Below are positions 30,649-45,600 of a stretch of DNA of 64,000 nt, one piece after another. The DNA is from Chrysopilus asiliformis (Eukaryota > Arthropoda > Insecta > Diptera > Rhagionidae). Position 1 is the stretch's first letter; the number at the start of each line of letters is the position of its first letter. The stretch covers positions 15,991,388 through 16,055,387 of the forward strand of contig OZ035962.1 of the NCBI GenBank assembly GCA_964034945.1, in the 5' to 3' direction. Both the position numbers and the translations under genes were made by a program. A model generated the notes under the pieces. That model saw only the letters and a program-made list of their open reading frames with translations. It had not been told where the DNA came from and did no database searches.

Positions 30649-33600
30649 CTAAAAGAAAAAAAATATTCTGGTTACTTTAAAAATAATTTCTAAAAAATTT
30701 CTCATGTGGTATAAATTTTTGAAAACGCCTCTTATAAAAAATTGCAAAAGAAAATGTTGTGTCTATCAGATAGAGATTAGTGCTTTTTCTAAAACGATCC
30801 AATTATTTTTTGTTTTCAAAGGCCATAAAAGTGCCCCCAGAGATAGAAGCTTGAATTTTTTTTTTCGTAAGTTGCCACCATTACCCAAAATTTCATTCCG
30901 AATTTCAGTCCAAAAAAGCGCTTTTTGTCGATCCAGATAGCGCTTTTGTCGATTTTTTAAGTATCAAAGTGCAAGTTTTGTTTAACATGAGAATCTAAAC
31001 TTTTCATTGCCTTCAACTCAATCGTCATGATTATTAATATAATCGAAATTCACTGGAAAAAAATCTTTAAAATCCATTAAATGCCGAAAAAATCTTCAAA
31101 CAGAAAGAACAGCATGAAATAATTAATTCCCATCAAAAGCAGACATTATTGCGTAAGCTAATAATCGTTAATCTAATCGGCGCCTTATTCAGCTAAAAAT
31201 CCAAAATCTGAAATCCATGACCGGAAAAACGATGAAAGCTAAAATCAAGCACGTGCCACGTCGATACTTAAAAACACACAACATTATTTTGGCAATAGAA
31301 ATCACGAAAACAACAGCAATAAGGATTTTGCGTTTAAAAATGAAACTGAGAAGGAAGGATTTCTTTTTCGCTGCAGAAAGTCGTTTTCTTTACTTCTATA
31401 TCATTTTGCACGCCTTTTATCTACCCACTCATTCCGCTTGTCGTCTTTCAAGGGCTCAAGAATTGTCATCAAATTCCGACCACTATGCATATATTCGGCA
31501 ATAATGTTGGCATTCAAGTGTTTATTTATTTCTATATGTCTACAAAGTTGAAGACGGCATCTTATGGAAATCCTTCAAGGATAATGCGTTTATTCCGGCT
31601 GCAAGGACTTTCCCTCTCCTTGTCTGTCGTTAGCTACGGAACTTTGCCCCAATCGTTTTTCGTACTTTTTGTGTTTGTTCTGGCCGAGCTCCTTCGACTC
31701 ATAATTCAAAAACAGTTCGCCTGGATTATTCCCGCCTTTTCTCGTAGCTGTCAGAACCAAACACTTGCCGGCGTACAAACAGTTATTTAATGTGAAACGA
31801 AATCGATGTATCCTGTCCCAATCCCGATTCTCAACCCCATTTCCACTTTGTTATAGCATCAACATCCGCCCCCTGAATGCCAGGGCCACACTTTTAGACA
31901 CGCAGCAGAACCCACATCAGGATTTCAGTCTCGATTCGAGGCACTACGACGGCATTTAATGTTCGGTCGTATACATGGACTGCATATACTCTTGAACTTA
32001 TGTACGGACATAATTTTCTGTCAAGGATATTCCCATCCACTGCTAGGACGACTAGAGATCCATTCTGTGAGAGCGGAATAATTTTTCGTAGTCCTTGAAG
32101 AGCTGCTTTGGATTAATAATCAGTTTGGACTGGGAAGTGGACATCCGCATCTGCATGAAATTTTCGAGTGAATTTTCGTAAAAGTTCTCTTGACTTCATG
32201 TGGTTGGATTACATTTCCATTTGGACGCTAGTTTTTCGTCCTGTGGGCTAATTTCTTGTTTAGCTACAGGATTAATTGTTACCGAATTTCCGAATTTTGA
32301 CAGAATTTCAACAAAGTTGCGGAAATGCACAAAGTTTGAACATCATTTTCAGGTATCGTAAATGTAATTAAATTATAAACATTTTACCATTTCATTTTCT
32401 TTTTGTTGAAATGTTTGGATGCGCTTTTCATACTGAGGTAAACGGATTTGCAAGTTTTTTACTGCAACAATTGAAGTAATTGATTGATGTTTCGGTGCAT
32501 TATTATGTAAAACAATTTAATTAAATTTATGAAAATATTGTATTTTAATAGGTCCCATATACTCGTAAAAATTACTATACAGGTAGATCTAGCCTAGCTT
32601 TATATCCACAAAAGTATTTAAAATGAAATGATTTTTGATTCAAAGTTTTTTTTAGAAGACTGCATGTGGATTTTACGTTTTTCTCCAAAACTAATTCATT
32701 TTTTCAAAATAACATCATGCAAACGACTTTTTCATTGTAATTTTGTTAAATTTTTGAGTTTTTCAAAATGGCCAACTTAACTACGTCCCGCCGTGGGTTT
32801 ATAAAAGATAACCATTATTTGATGCTTGTATTTCTGATACACAAAAAAAAAATTTCTTCTTATCGGTTGTCCAATTACGACAAAATTGCGTCATTCTTTG
32901 GAAATTTGGTTTTTTTTTCGAAGTTCGAAATAAGCCCTGCTTGGTATAACTGATTTATACAACATGGCGCTACCATTTTGTTTTTTATGTATGCACTTAT
33001 ACATGTTGTACACGGAGACAAACGTTGTTTCCTAATTTAAGAAACATACTTGTAAGCCTATAAAAGTGGTTTAAAACTTTCGGTTACAAATTTTTAGTAA
33101 CATTTTTCTTGGATTTAGTGACGGATGTTATGACTCACACCCCTGGTTACTTAATTCAAAAAACTTGAGGTTTTTGACGAAATAGTATTTCTCTGTGTCG
33201 ACATCACCTCCTCCCGTTACTAAAATCAAGAAACATGTTCTTGAATTTAGTAACATTTTCTATAAAATCGTCACAATTCACGGTCACGAAAATTAAAAAA
33301 AATATTTCTTGAATTTAGTAACATTCTTTTCATCGTGGCATTTTCGATTACTCGAATAATCGAACTGCGATTAACTAATATTTAGTACTTAGTTAATTTT
33401 TTTGCCAAAAACTGTGCAATCGGCTTTGAGGTTTTCGGGAGAAATCTAGGAATCAATTCTTCGGTTTTTCAAGCAAAAAAAATTAGAATAAAAAAAAATT
33501 ATAAAAAAAATTGAAAGTCCTAAATTAGTATGAAATCCGTGACATCCGCTTTGGATTTATAGAGGCTCTCATTGGATATACTACGTATAAGAAAGTAAAA

Positions 33601-36600
33601 AAAAAAAATGAATTTCGAGGAAAATCGAAAAATGCATTTACAGATTTCGTGGAAAACCTGCGGGCCACAATTTTTATAATTTTATTTTTGGTGACAAAGC
33701 CCCAAACTCTACCGGTATGCAAAGTTTCGGGAAAATTTGAGACCCGTCGGTCTAATTTGAACATAAAAAAAAAATAAAAAAAATTTGCCCTAATAAAAAA
33801 TTTAAAATATTTATGTTATTTAATTCAACAAAGTTGGGATCATGTAAATAAGTGTTAGTTAAGGTCAACTAATTCTGATGACGCGTACATTTAAAAATCC
33901 CTTTAATCTCAACAATGCAATTTAAAAATCATAAATTGTAAGTCAAGTTAATTGTGTTGAGTATTTTGTTATTATTTCGTTGGTATTCCATTGAAATGAA
34001 AAACATTGTCCTCGAACAATTGGGAAAAACCCCCGACTTTCATAAAGGCACAATAAAAATGTTGAAAATGAACAATTAATACGATTAAACCCCAACCGCC
34101 CTCTGATTTTTTTACACAACGATAGCCAAATATAAAAATGATGAATTGCCTGCATTTACAGCCTAAATAAAAATTTCCATCGAATGCATATATCCGAATG
34201 TCCTTTTCACGGTTAGTCAAAAAGGAATCGAGGCAGCAAAGGGCTTGTAAATGCATTCATATAAATATAGAGGAAAAATTTTGGGCTGAAACCGAAAAAA
34301 ATATCACCTCGGAATGTGTTATCATTGGGATGTTCCTGCAGAGTCCTAGAGCTAAACGATGCAAAGGAGATGGGATCCTGCAGGACATAAGCGAAATATG
34401 CATCGTTGGATAAGTGAATCGCATCGGGTGTGATTTTCTGGTTTGCAGTCTCTGCTAAATTGCATAAAAAAGACACGAACGTGTGATCGAGATCTATGCT
34501 CGTATGTGGTTATGTTTTGTAGCATATTTCAGTATGTGTTGATTTTTTTCACACTTGGTTCGTTTGTGGTGTGCATTTTGTGGATTGTCATCTTCGTTTT
34601 TTTTACGGTTTTCCAATGTGCCAGAAATGCGCGGTCTATTTTTTTTCTGGGAACTTTTTTTTAACGTGAATTGACAACCGCAAATGCATTTGACAAATCA
34701 CTCTCGGAGGCCATCACTTAGAATTTGTCGTCCGTTTGATGGTAAAAATTTATTATTTTTTACATTTGCTGATGAATTTTGTGGCCCATTATTGAAGTGA
34801 TGCTGTTTTTGCAGTTTTTTTTCTGGATTTCTTCTAGGAAACGTGACTCCCGAATTTGAAAAGGGTGTAAAATTCGAATTTATTGCATTTCGGTGACATC
34901 ATCAGAGATTGAAATGAATGATTCATTGTTATGCATTTTGTACCTATCATCAAATCAACTTGTTCGACGATTAACTGCATATCCATGCACTCAAACTCAA
35001 TTGAAAAGTTTGAAAATTATGAATTCCATTTCAAATTCGGAATAATTTAAAGTTTTCAATGGTGATGCTCGTAAATCTCGTAGGGTTTATTGTTGTTTTT
35101 TCGAACAAATATCCATTCAAATGAATATCCCAAGTATGATAATTTGAATAGAATAAGAGATTTTCATCATCAAACAGTTGGGAAACTTTTTCAATTATCA
35201 TCAAGAGTTTTCCAATTTTAATTTCGTAATTTTCTCAATTTCACCAGAGCATGGGTTTGGATTGAAAGACAAAACTCCAGATAAAGTAATTTCAATGTGA
35301 TGATGATTTTGTACGGTGAACGTCGGAAGATGGAAAATGAAAATTGGACAGAAGTTTCGGGAGTCGAGGCGGTTTACAGGAATACTGTTAGAAAAACTAG
35401 GAATAAATTTTGCATATCAATACAGAGTCAAAGTTGTCTTCGGAATTGAATTTGTCATTTGGTGAACCATCATTAAATCACTTTTTCACAATAGGATCAG
35501 AGGAGAAAATGGAAAAATACGCTTCCTCGGTCGACCCTGATCAGTTTTGTTTCGGTGGATTGGTTTTTTTTCTGTTTCAGCGTTGAATCTTTCATTAGTT
35601 TCCTTCAGTTGAGTGAAATAAATTTGCGTTACTAATTTATGAATTATGAAATTGTCACAATTCCATCCATCATTCTGCGAATTGAGGTAAAACGACAAAC
35701 GGAAAGAGTGCATTCATATGTTGCCGGCATCATCGATCAATTTATTAATTGTCTTGATTAGGATAACAGCCGTTAAATGGATGACATAACAGGAAATAGG
35801 TTCATATTGAATTATTTTCGATGTTATTCCGTTTTTTCCCCCTTTGTTCCTGGAGGGAATCTTTTGAATGTGGCGAAAATCAACCCTCAGTTGTGATTTT
35901 GAAATTAACGTTGTGATATAGTCATCTGGAAATCAAACTATGCGTCGTATTGGACATGTGGGTTCTTACAAAATACTTTTTGCTTTTCTTTGAAGAATAG
36001 TAAGAGGCTGTCCGTAAAATACGTCACACTGTTAGGGGGTCTGCGCTTGAGTGACGACGGTACTAAACTTCGAAAAAGCTGTAGAAAGGGGAGGGGAGGG
36101 GGAGTTTCGAATTGCCGAAAATTAGCGTAACGTATTCTATGGACAGCCCCTGAAATATATTAAAAAAAAAATGTATCTACCTACTGGCATAAAAATTTAA
36201 AAAAAAATAAAAACAATTTTTGTAGGCATTCCCGCATGTGATGGGAATAATTCCAATTTTTTTTAAACGTTCCTAATTTAATAGGAATAATTACCGAATT
36301 TGATTGGAATTATCACGAACTTTTTTTTGGACGAGTTCTCATGAAAAATAGGAAAAATTTCTACAAAAAGAAAATCTGTCCTATAAATATTTGGACTGAT
36401 TCCGAAAAATGTTTGGAATTATTCCAGTATTGGTTGGAGTGATTCCCATAAAATTTGTTATATATCAGCTTAACCCATTTGGGCCCAGCCTTGTATTTCC
36501 ATAATAGCAACTTTGACTTCTATATGGTAACAATGAGGTTCAAACTTGCTCAGGGTACTTGGGCCAAATGAGTTAACAGTAGAAGGTTTCCCATTGATGG

Positions 36601-39600
36601 TTGGAGACTTTTCCTAAGTTTTTCTATAAACCGGTACAAAAACTCGCTCTGTTTTATTTGCTATCCGGGTGGGAGAGCTACACCAGAAAATTTTGCCAAT
36701 GACTCCAAATTTTTCTATCCGCGTGTTATAACAACAATCAAACCACCGACCCGGAAAATCGCATTAAAATTTAAATGAATATCATTCAATTAATTTTCTC
36801 CAATCCAAGTTCGCATCACAACCCTAAAAATAACCTGTGGGCAATAAATAAATAAATGAATAGATTTTTTTATTTAATAACAGACACAACTTCCTCCTGT
36901 CTTAAACACTTAAACTAATTCTGGGTGATCAAACAGAGGAAACGTTAAAATCGCCTTTAAGCTATTATCTACCCTAAAATCACAGCCAGCCGCAATTTTT
37001 CACCCTAATCCATCGACAAACACAGAAAAAAAATCTCATAATCTCGATTTGATTTTCAATCCTTCTGGATTTGACATTTCTGTACTTTGAAGTTCTTTTT
37101 CATTGAAATACAACGACTTTCCCTATTTAACCGACTGTAGCCGATCCACCCATCCCCACCCACTTATCAATCTCCGTTTTGGGTTTCAATTTTCCACCCT
37201 ATAATAGTCATCACTAAAATTTCATTTCCATCTGGTTTTTCCGGTTTCAAATTGCTTTTGTTGGGTTTTTTTCCCCAAAATTACGAACTAAATTTGTTTT
37301 TCTGATTATCTTTGGCTCCACCGATAAAAAACGCATTGAATGAAAAAGCATATTAGGGTCGAATATTAAGCGATTTCCGAAATCGGAATAATCGACGCTT
37401 ATTTCCACTGAAGTGATAAAAAACAATCGAAATTAGGGGAAAAAAAATGAAAATCCAATAAAGATATTAGAACGAAAAAATTATTAAATTAATTTGATTG
37501 GTTGAATAGGAGCTGGGAAACCTTACGTTAAATTCCCAGAAGCTCGCTACGTTTTTGTGTAAATTAGGAAAAACAATTGATTTGACTTCGTTTAGATAAG
37601 GGCGGAAAAACAAAGACAAAAGAGAGATTTTCATTAATAGCAGCCATTAACATCTGATTTGTTTCTCATCCCACGAAAATTTGCCAATTCTTCGTCTTGG
37701 CTTTGATACCGTCCCGCAATAAAAATATATTTCAGAGGGTGCTAAAGGAACAGAGCAATTAGATAACATACTTTGCTGTCAGGATCTGTTACAAAAAGTC
37801 AATTTCGAAGGGTGCTGGCCAAAAACATATGCTCCCTAATGAGATGTCTATTTCATGCTGTGCCACATACTAAGCACTTTACTACAGGCAGGACGAGAAC
37901 AAGGACAATGATGTGGGTGCTCTTATGCGAGGCTGTATGTCCTTCGGAGATAGAAAATTTTGTCTAGCCCCAATAAGGACGAAAACCGGGTGCGGATATT
38001 GGCATCTAGTACGCCTTCGATGAACCCCTGAAGCTCTCTGTGTGTGTGTATGGCATATCGAAGGGAAAACAATTTGGAATTCAGGATTTTCTAGGAGATG
38101 GGAATATCGAGAAAGATGTTAAACGGCCTGAGTTTCCGCCTCGTTTCTTCGTCCTTGTAAATGTGCTAAGAAGGGCTAAATTTCGGATGGTTATCGATGT
38201 GAGATAAGCCATAAGGGAAGCTGTTAAGAGTGTAAATATTTTGTAACCACAAATATGTTTGCTAATTGTTTACTGTGGGGACGGAATATTGTTCGATGCT
38301 GTAAAAGGATATGTGAAAGGATATTTGAGTTGAAAATGATTGGGAATTTCAATGTTACTATTTTAATATGATCAATTCTGATTGTGGCTTTACAAAATTT
38401 AAGTGTTTCATCATAAAGTTAAATGGACAATAAAGAGAGATGATATTTGTGAAATTTGAGATTTTTATTGAAGTCATTTAGGATTTTATTTGTTTTATTA
38501 TTAAGTGGTTTCTTGTGAGTCATTTAAGTGTTTATTGTGTTTTATATAAAGACTTAAAGCGGCATTGTAAAAGATTTCAATTTCAATTTAAATTTTATTT
38601 TGTATTTGGAATTGTAATCCATTTGGTGATAACAGTTTGTCAATAAAATCGTCACATTTTGGGGTAGGAGAGGGAGTGGAGGTCGGTGTTAGTGTGACGG
38701 AACTCCACACAAAAAATCGAAATGCCGAAAATTGATGGGACGTATAGCCCATTAAGACAAACAAATTCGGTTTCAAATTTGATTTTTTAGTGTAACTACA
38801 CTGAAATCTTTATCAGTCGCATGGGATCAGGAAAGTTTAGCTTAGGCAAGGTGAAAATCCGTTAACCGCAAGTAACCAAAATGGCGGCTTTTTGAAAGTT
38901 ACGATTTCGCTTTTCGCGATTTATTCCGAAACCACTCATTTTTCGGCAGTCTGTTGAATGACAAAAGTTGCAGACAATGCAATTTTCTACATTTTTGTCT
39001 TTCACTGTTATTTCAAAAAATTCAATTTTTTCCGATTATCGGACTTTGATGGTTATGAGTATGAGTTGAATTAATGAGGCCCCGCAATTCGTGCGAATTT
39101 TTTTTTGCGAGAGTTTTTTTTTCGCGCCATTCGCATCTTAAACGAAAAGTTTCAAAATCAATTTTTCGCAATCTATTTCTTATTCAACACAAGTTTTTTT
39201 TCTAAATAACACTAACAAATAATTATTATTCCGAATTCGCTCTTGTCCGCGCCAGATATCCCATTAGTGCCAACGCACACGGTTCATCTCGTCGCGGCAA
39301 CTTTTGGTCCTCAAAATGCCTTTCCGACGTACACGTTTCTTCACTTTTTAGTAGGAAAAACTTGTTTACAACAAGCGATCGCTCATGTGTGTGTGGTTCT
39401 CATATATGTGTTGTATTTCCAGCTCATTCTCTTTCTAGCTAGCACCGAGGCAACATCAATTGCCACAATAGAAACTGCCAATAATAGAAGAATAAGGACT
39501 GGTTATTTTGTTATTTACCTACCTACCTGAAAAATAAAACTACCTGGAACTGGTATTTCATTATTTGCATTCAATTTTTGTTTGTTTGGGATATGTTTAC

Positions 39601-42600
39601 GAGTCGGTGGTTAAGCACTGACTGCCTCGATGAAATTACGCACACATGCATGCTGACGTGCTATACGAGCGACTTCGTTTGTGTGCGTAAAAGAAGACGA
39701 GAAGAAGACTTTCCGAGTGGCGACTTTTCCCCTCTTGCCGCACTCGTTTCTTTCCCACAATTTGGTGAAGTTGCGGCATGCTGATGACCGAAAGTTGCTC
39801 CGTGTACGCCCATACTTAGATTCGGATCTCTCGCAGTTCGCTACTTTTCTCGCGAACAATTTTGCGTCTGATATAATATACATGTTGGGATCGATCGCTT
39901 GCTTTCGCGTCCAGAAGGGCCTGAGAATGGCATTCTCCGTAATTTTGTCTTTCACAGTTATCTGTTATCTTTTACCGTTATTAAGATATTTTCAATAAAG
40001 GGTAAAAACTTCTTTCGACAATTGCTTATAAAACTAACGGTTCTATAAAAAAAAGTTAAAGGTCTTGTCTCTTAAATTTGTCTTGTCTCTTTCACTAAAT
40101 TGATAACTGAGGCCGTTATCGAGATATTTGAAAAAATTCATGTTTTTATTATATAAACTAAAATTGGGTAATAGTGTAAAGTGCGCGAGAACGTAGATTG
40201 TATATAAGAAAGTCTTGTGCTGTTCACATCAGATATTTTGAATTCATTTCTTGACTAAATACAAATATTTATTTAGCAATTGAGTTAGGTTTGAATTGAG
40301 TCAAAATTAATTTTGTTTTGTGTCAAACTGAATCTTATAAAATGAGAAAAAAAAACTCACGGAAATTGCACTTATAAAATGAGAAAAATATCACTGCAAG
40401 ATGAAATTTGCTGAAACTTCAACAGTTTTTGTTGATAATTCAACATTTGAAGCAAAAATGCAAAAATGTGTGGAATATTATGTAAAAGTTGAATTCTAAA
40501 GACTTTTAGAAGTAAATTTACTTTATTTAATGAAGTAATTTCACACACAAAGTGAAGTAAATTTACACTCTAAGTATAAACATTTTTAGAGTGTATATTG
40601 TGGCTAAAAAAAGTCGATAAAATTGCGAAAAAGTAAATAAAAATTCCTAGTATTTATTTACTTTTTTGTAATTGAGTAAAGTCCATCATTTCGCTCATAA
40701 ATTCCTTAAAAGCAAATAAAAGACTTGATTTACACATATTTACATGAATTACGAGTACAATATTATCACAAATTCTGTTATGTATCCATTTCAGGGGAAT
40801 TCCCTTTATTGTTTTTTTTTCATTCATGTCCCTTTTTGTTTTGTTTCTTGTTGATGGTAAAATTTGGCACCAGTAAAAAAGGAAGAATTTATTTATATTT
40901 GAAAAACAAAAGGCGTCTGCGCGAATTTAAGATGCCGTGTATGGGTGGCAACATTGAAAAGAACAAAGTCCTCCCGACGGGGAATACGGGAACGACGGAA
41001 ACTTGTAAAAATGGAGAAAAATGGCTCGACTGGCTGTGTAGAATTAAGTGAGAAACGACCACAAAAGAAGAAAACTATAAACGACGACAATGACGATAAC
41101 GAGGACGACGAACAAGGATATGGCAGACGAGATAAGAGGCGACCACAACTACAAGGATGATGATTTTTAGGGCGGAGTTTTGTGAAATCCTGAATTTGTA
41201 AGGATTTGAATTCGGTATGCGCAATAAAAGGATTTCAGATGCTTGAGCTTACCTTCTTTTGAAACAGGAATATACACTTTTATATACATTCCGTCATGTT
41301 TAATATGAATGGCCTTGGCAATAATCATGAATTTCAAATAAAAACAAAATTGTATCATGAAAATTAAAAAATTATTTTGTCGATCACCTGAGAGTCCTTA
41401 AGTCCTAGACGTTCTGCTAATTTCTTTCGATCCGGTTTACTAATGTATTTTTGCATTTGAAACCGCTTTTCAAGTCCTTTCCGTTGGGAATCTGAAATTT
41501 TAAAATATAAATTAATAAATCGAGTCATGGGAATATAAATTTTTTAAGGATTGTGAAATTACCAGAAAATACGGCTCTCCGCATCATTCCGCGCCGCGGT
41601 TTCCCTCTTGACGAGTGAGCCCAAGGAAAGCCTTGTCCTGGTGGCAGGGGAAATACTTGCGGTGCACCCACTATTATTAGAAGTAAAAAAATAATGTTAT
41701 TAGTTAATGGGAAAAATTAAAATCTCATTTGGGCATATTTTTAAATTGATTCCTTTTTTTAAAAAATTTAGTTTGGTTTCGTATCTCTCTGTCTGTTTTC
41801 TGTGCAGTCAGGACCGCTTAGCAGCACAAACCGCTTAAGAACACACGATCCTAAAACCAGTTGCCTTTTTCCCTATAGAAATACCCGCTTAGCAGAAGTT
41901 CTGTTAAGAACACAAACCGCTTACGAGCACAATAAAGTTTTACCAAAAAACTCAAATAGATCGAATTGACGCGCCAATGGAAATGTGGGTAGTACCGCCG
42001 ATGACGACACAAAATTTTACTACCTCGTCCCGTAAGGATAACTTTTCCTCAAATTTTACGAAAAAAAAATCTCATCTGTGAGTTTTTGGGTCGCTGAATC
42101 CGATTCTGACGTTTTTATACCCGTATGGTGAAACCAAAGGGTATATTAACTTTGCTTTACCGTTTGTAACGCCAAGATCCCGTCATCACACACAAAAATG
42201 AATTACACCAGTGTGTTTAGAATGATAAAAAAAATTGAATTTCTGTCTGTCTGTGGTGCGGATTGCAGGCGCACGGATTGAGCTAGAGACTTGAAATTTT
42301 GCGCAGATTTGTTTTTCGTAAAATGCAAGGCTAAGTTCGTTAATGGGCAAAAATGGACCATTAGGGGGGGTACCCCCCATACGAACGAAAACGTTTTTTG
42401 TGAATATCTCAAAAACGGTGCATCTTATCAAAAAAATTAAATTTATAGGTACTTCTGAGAGAATAATTTGTAATTCACTCCTTTTACTCTTGTCGTCATC
42501 AAGGGGTACTTTCTTACGAAATTCATATCATCCTTACAAAATCAAAGTTAAAATTACGCTACCACATGTCCGTATAACCTGAAAAACGTTATACCGATTC

Positions 42601-45600
42601 GTTCTAAACTTTAGGATAAGCTTTTTAGAGTCAAGATGTGGCAATAAGGTAATCTTGACACCTTTATCCTTCCCTTTTTACCCCCTTCTTTTTTACCTCC
42701 TTAGTTTTTAGCCCCTTTCTTTTTACCACCACCTCATCTCCTGTAGCGTTAAATTAATTTTGATCCGGTTTTTAATATTCGTTGTTCCCAAAGGAAACTT
42801 TTTCGAAAAAAAAATCAAATCCCTTTTCCTTTTATTCTGTAGTATAATAATGTCATGATAACACAAGGAAGACACCAGGGATCCCATATTTACACCACCT
42901 TTAAAAAAGTAATTACTCACTGTTTAATTTTCGCTAGAAAAAAAGTTAGCGAATCTCCATTAAACAGATACTTGAAATTATATGCGGTTTTTGATATCAA
43001 AATGTACGCACTCCGATGGCTAACATATAGATGCAAAAATGCCAATTTTTGAAACACGTGAAAAATAGTTGGAGCACGCCTCGAAGTCTACTTTTACTAA
43101 GGGCCTTACAAATGAACATTTATAAAGTCGAGTTTACTTAGTTTTGAAACTAGCGAATTTTAGTAGTAGACTTTAATGGCTGTTAACAACGAATTGTCGC
43201 TCACTTATGTTATTAGTAACAACTTAATCATAGACTAACATACTTTATTTTTTGTTAGAGTCGAAATTAAATTAGTCATTGGCAGTAATATTGAAGTCTA
43301 CTACTAAAATTCGCTAGTTTCAAAACTAAGTAAACTCGACTTTATAAATGTTCATTGGTAAGGCCCTAACTATCTAAGATGCTTCCACTGCAGTGTGCGC
43401 TTGGACAAATGCACTTTGCACGAGGATTCAAATTTTGTCGAGCTTTACCTGTCGAGAAGAGTATTTGTATATTATCCTACCAGGACTACACATAATCCGA
43501 ATTCCACGATTTTTTTTATTAGGAAAATTACGTAATAAAAAATTATAAAACATTACAAAAACTCACCTCCAATATAAGGATTTCTACAGTGCGCTAGAAG
43601 TGAATGCAAATGGGGATGATTGAGTCCATGATGGAGGAAAGGCGTTGGTCGACTTGGCATTGGTTTTGCTATCACCTGTTTTTCTCGTCGTTCGTCTGGC
43701 ATATCTCCTTGCCCGTTACTATGAATGCCATTCGACGATAGATTGTCACTGTCACTAATTGTACTACCTGGCGATGAGGCCGAATGTGGCGGCTGACAAT
43801 TATTTCCATTCGCTAAAAAGTTTTGATGTTGAATTTGGGTATGATGTATGAAATTATGTTGAATATAAGGCCAAATGTGTTGCGGTTGTATAAATTCTGT
43901 AAAGCCGAAAAAAGTGTATTTTTTAAAGATTTTTTTTGTTGATTTAACAAGGATATATCTAATTTTGTAATTATATTGTTATAATTACAACACAAATATA
44001 TTTGATCCTAACAAGCCAAATTATCTGATCTGAAAAGTTGAAACTTGTTATTTGTGAATTTTTAAAGATTTCAGGATGAATGAAAAGCCGTCAATTTTTT
44101 AGTATTGTTCAATCTCAAAAACTTTGTTGCAAAAATTTTGAACAAAAATGCAAACCAAATATTTTCGGTTGTGATTTGATTTTGGTTCTCAGATCCCCGA
44201 TTTCAATTTCGATTTCTATAATTTTAAAATTTGGTTCTGGTTTGGGTTTACTAGTATATGATTTCTGCATTGATTTTCATTTCCTGTACAAAACCGGCTT
44301 TTAGCATTGAACAGCGGTCGGGACATATTTTCAAAAATATGTTAAAACATTAAAACGCAAAAAATGATTTTATTCTTTTGAGTGCTTTTTATGTTAGTTT
44401 AAACATAAAAATTTGTGTTTGGGCCTATTTTTTCAGTTTTTTAAGTACATTTTATTCAAATTTCTTTCATTTTTTTAAAAATATTATTATTTTTAGTCAT
44501 TAAATAATTGAAAATTGAATCTTTACGATAACTAAGCGACGTAATGCATTTTTTTCTGGAATTTTTTCCGAAAAACGATTACGTCGTTACACTGAGAGGA
44601 CCTTCCGTTTCAAATTTTGAAATTCCAACACCAGATTCGTGATCAGCGGTCCCGGAAACCACCTAAGACAAGTTTTTCCGAGAAAAAATTGGAAAAAAGG
44701 ATATTTGCGTTATCCTTATAGAACGTTCCATCCCGAATTTTAAAATTTTGACATCAGAAACAAATTCTCCCAATAACATTTACCATAATATTTATTATAC
44801 CATAATATTTAAAAAACTTTTCCCAATAACTTTCCCATTTACCATAAATATCATATTTGCCACGATTTTCGAGCTACTAACCGATGTCACAAAAATCTTG
44901 TTTTCACAACACTGTATGCCTCCTCAACGTCGAGATTTCAGAGTTTTTTTTAAAATAAAAGTTGGTCATACCCAAACGATTTTCCTTAAATTTCACTATA
45001 TTTATAGTAGGGAATAGATCTCCTAGTATAAATAAAGTAAATTCACACTGCAGCGTCGTGACAAGATATAGAGTGATTTTACACAAAAACTGTGGATTTT
45101 CGCACATCAATTAGTGTGATTTCACACAAAATAAAACGCGTTTCAAACATAAAAATGTGTAAATACCGGTGTTGTGTTTCAGTATTAAAACACTAAACAA
45201 AATATCGCTTTGATTTCTATGGAAATTATGGTAACTTATTAACTCTTCAAAAACTGATTTGCAAAATGCCTTGAAATATTTTAAAAATTAATTGTCCACC
45301 AAAAGCGTCTATCTCTTAGCACGGTTCGATTAAGAATGACTATCTAGTCCCGCAAAAACGTTTTTCTTTCTTTCTGACTCAGATATTTACCATAATTGCA
45401 GTAGAATTACACAAAATTTGGTGTAAAAAAACTTTTGAGTAATAATTTTACGCATTTTTGTTGGAAATAATTCAAAATTAGGGTGAAAAAATTTATTTGT
45501 AGAAATTTTACACATTTTTTTACACAGAATATTACACAGAATTCAGTGTGAAAAAGCTTTTGTTGGAAATCACCCGATGATCGCGTTTCTATACTTTCAG

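Larger units (their letters stand above)
30649..41387 (-). other. Dbx intron 4, about 10.7 kb
   Basis: It interrupts the homeodomain between residues 44 and 45, a site used by many homeobox genes. I recognise two short MITEs near 36 kb and Helitron-like fragments at 38.8-40.2 kb. The stretches 30,650-36,000, 36,573-38,820 and 40,240-41,387 contain nothing I can identify. Enhancers are plausible but cannot be read directly. Confidence 0.6.
41671..43566 (-). other. Dbx intron 2, repeat-rich
   Basis: It contains a Tigger-like fragment, a fragment of the 122-bp repeat family, a Helitron-like copy and a Harbinger-like MITE, listed separately. The interval 42,441-43,100 shows nothing else recognisable. 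Confidence 0.6.

Noticed and set aside
33005..33340. Repeated TTAGTAAC and AAGAAAC motifs suggesting another MITE
   Set aside because: A left-end-like CACGGAGACAAA is present but no matching right end or target duplication could be found.
39611..39998. Overlapping frames of 114 and 105 codons on opposite strands
   Set aside because: They are mirror frames in a less AT-rich stretch between Helitron-like fragments. Neither shows a known motif.
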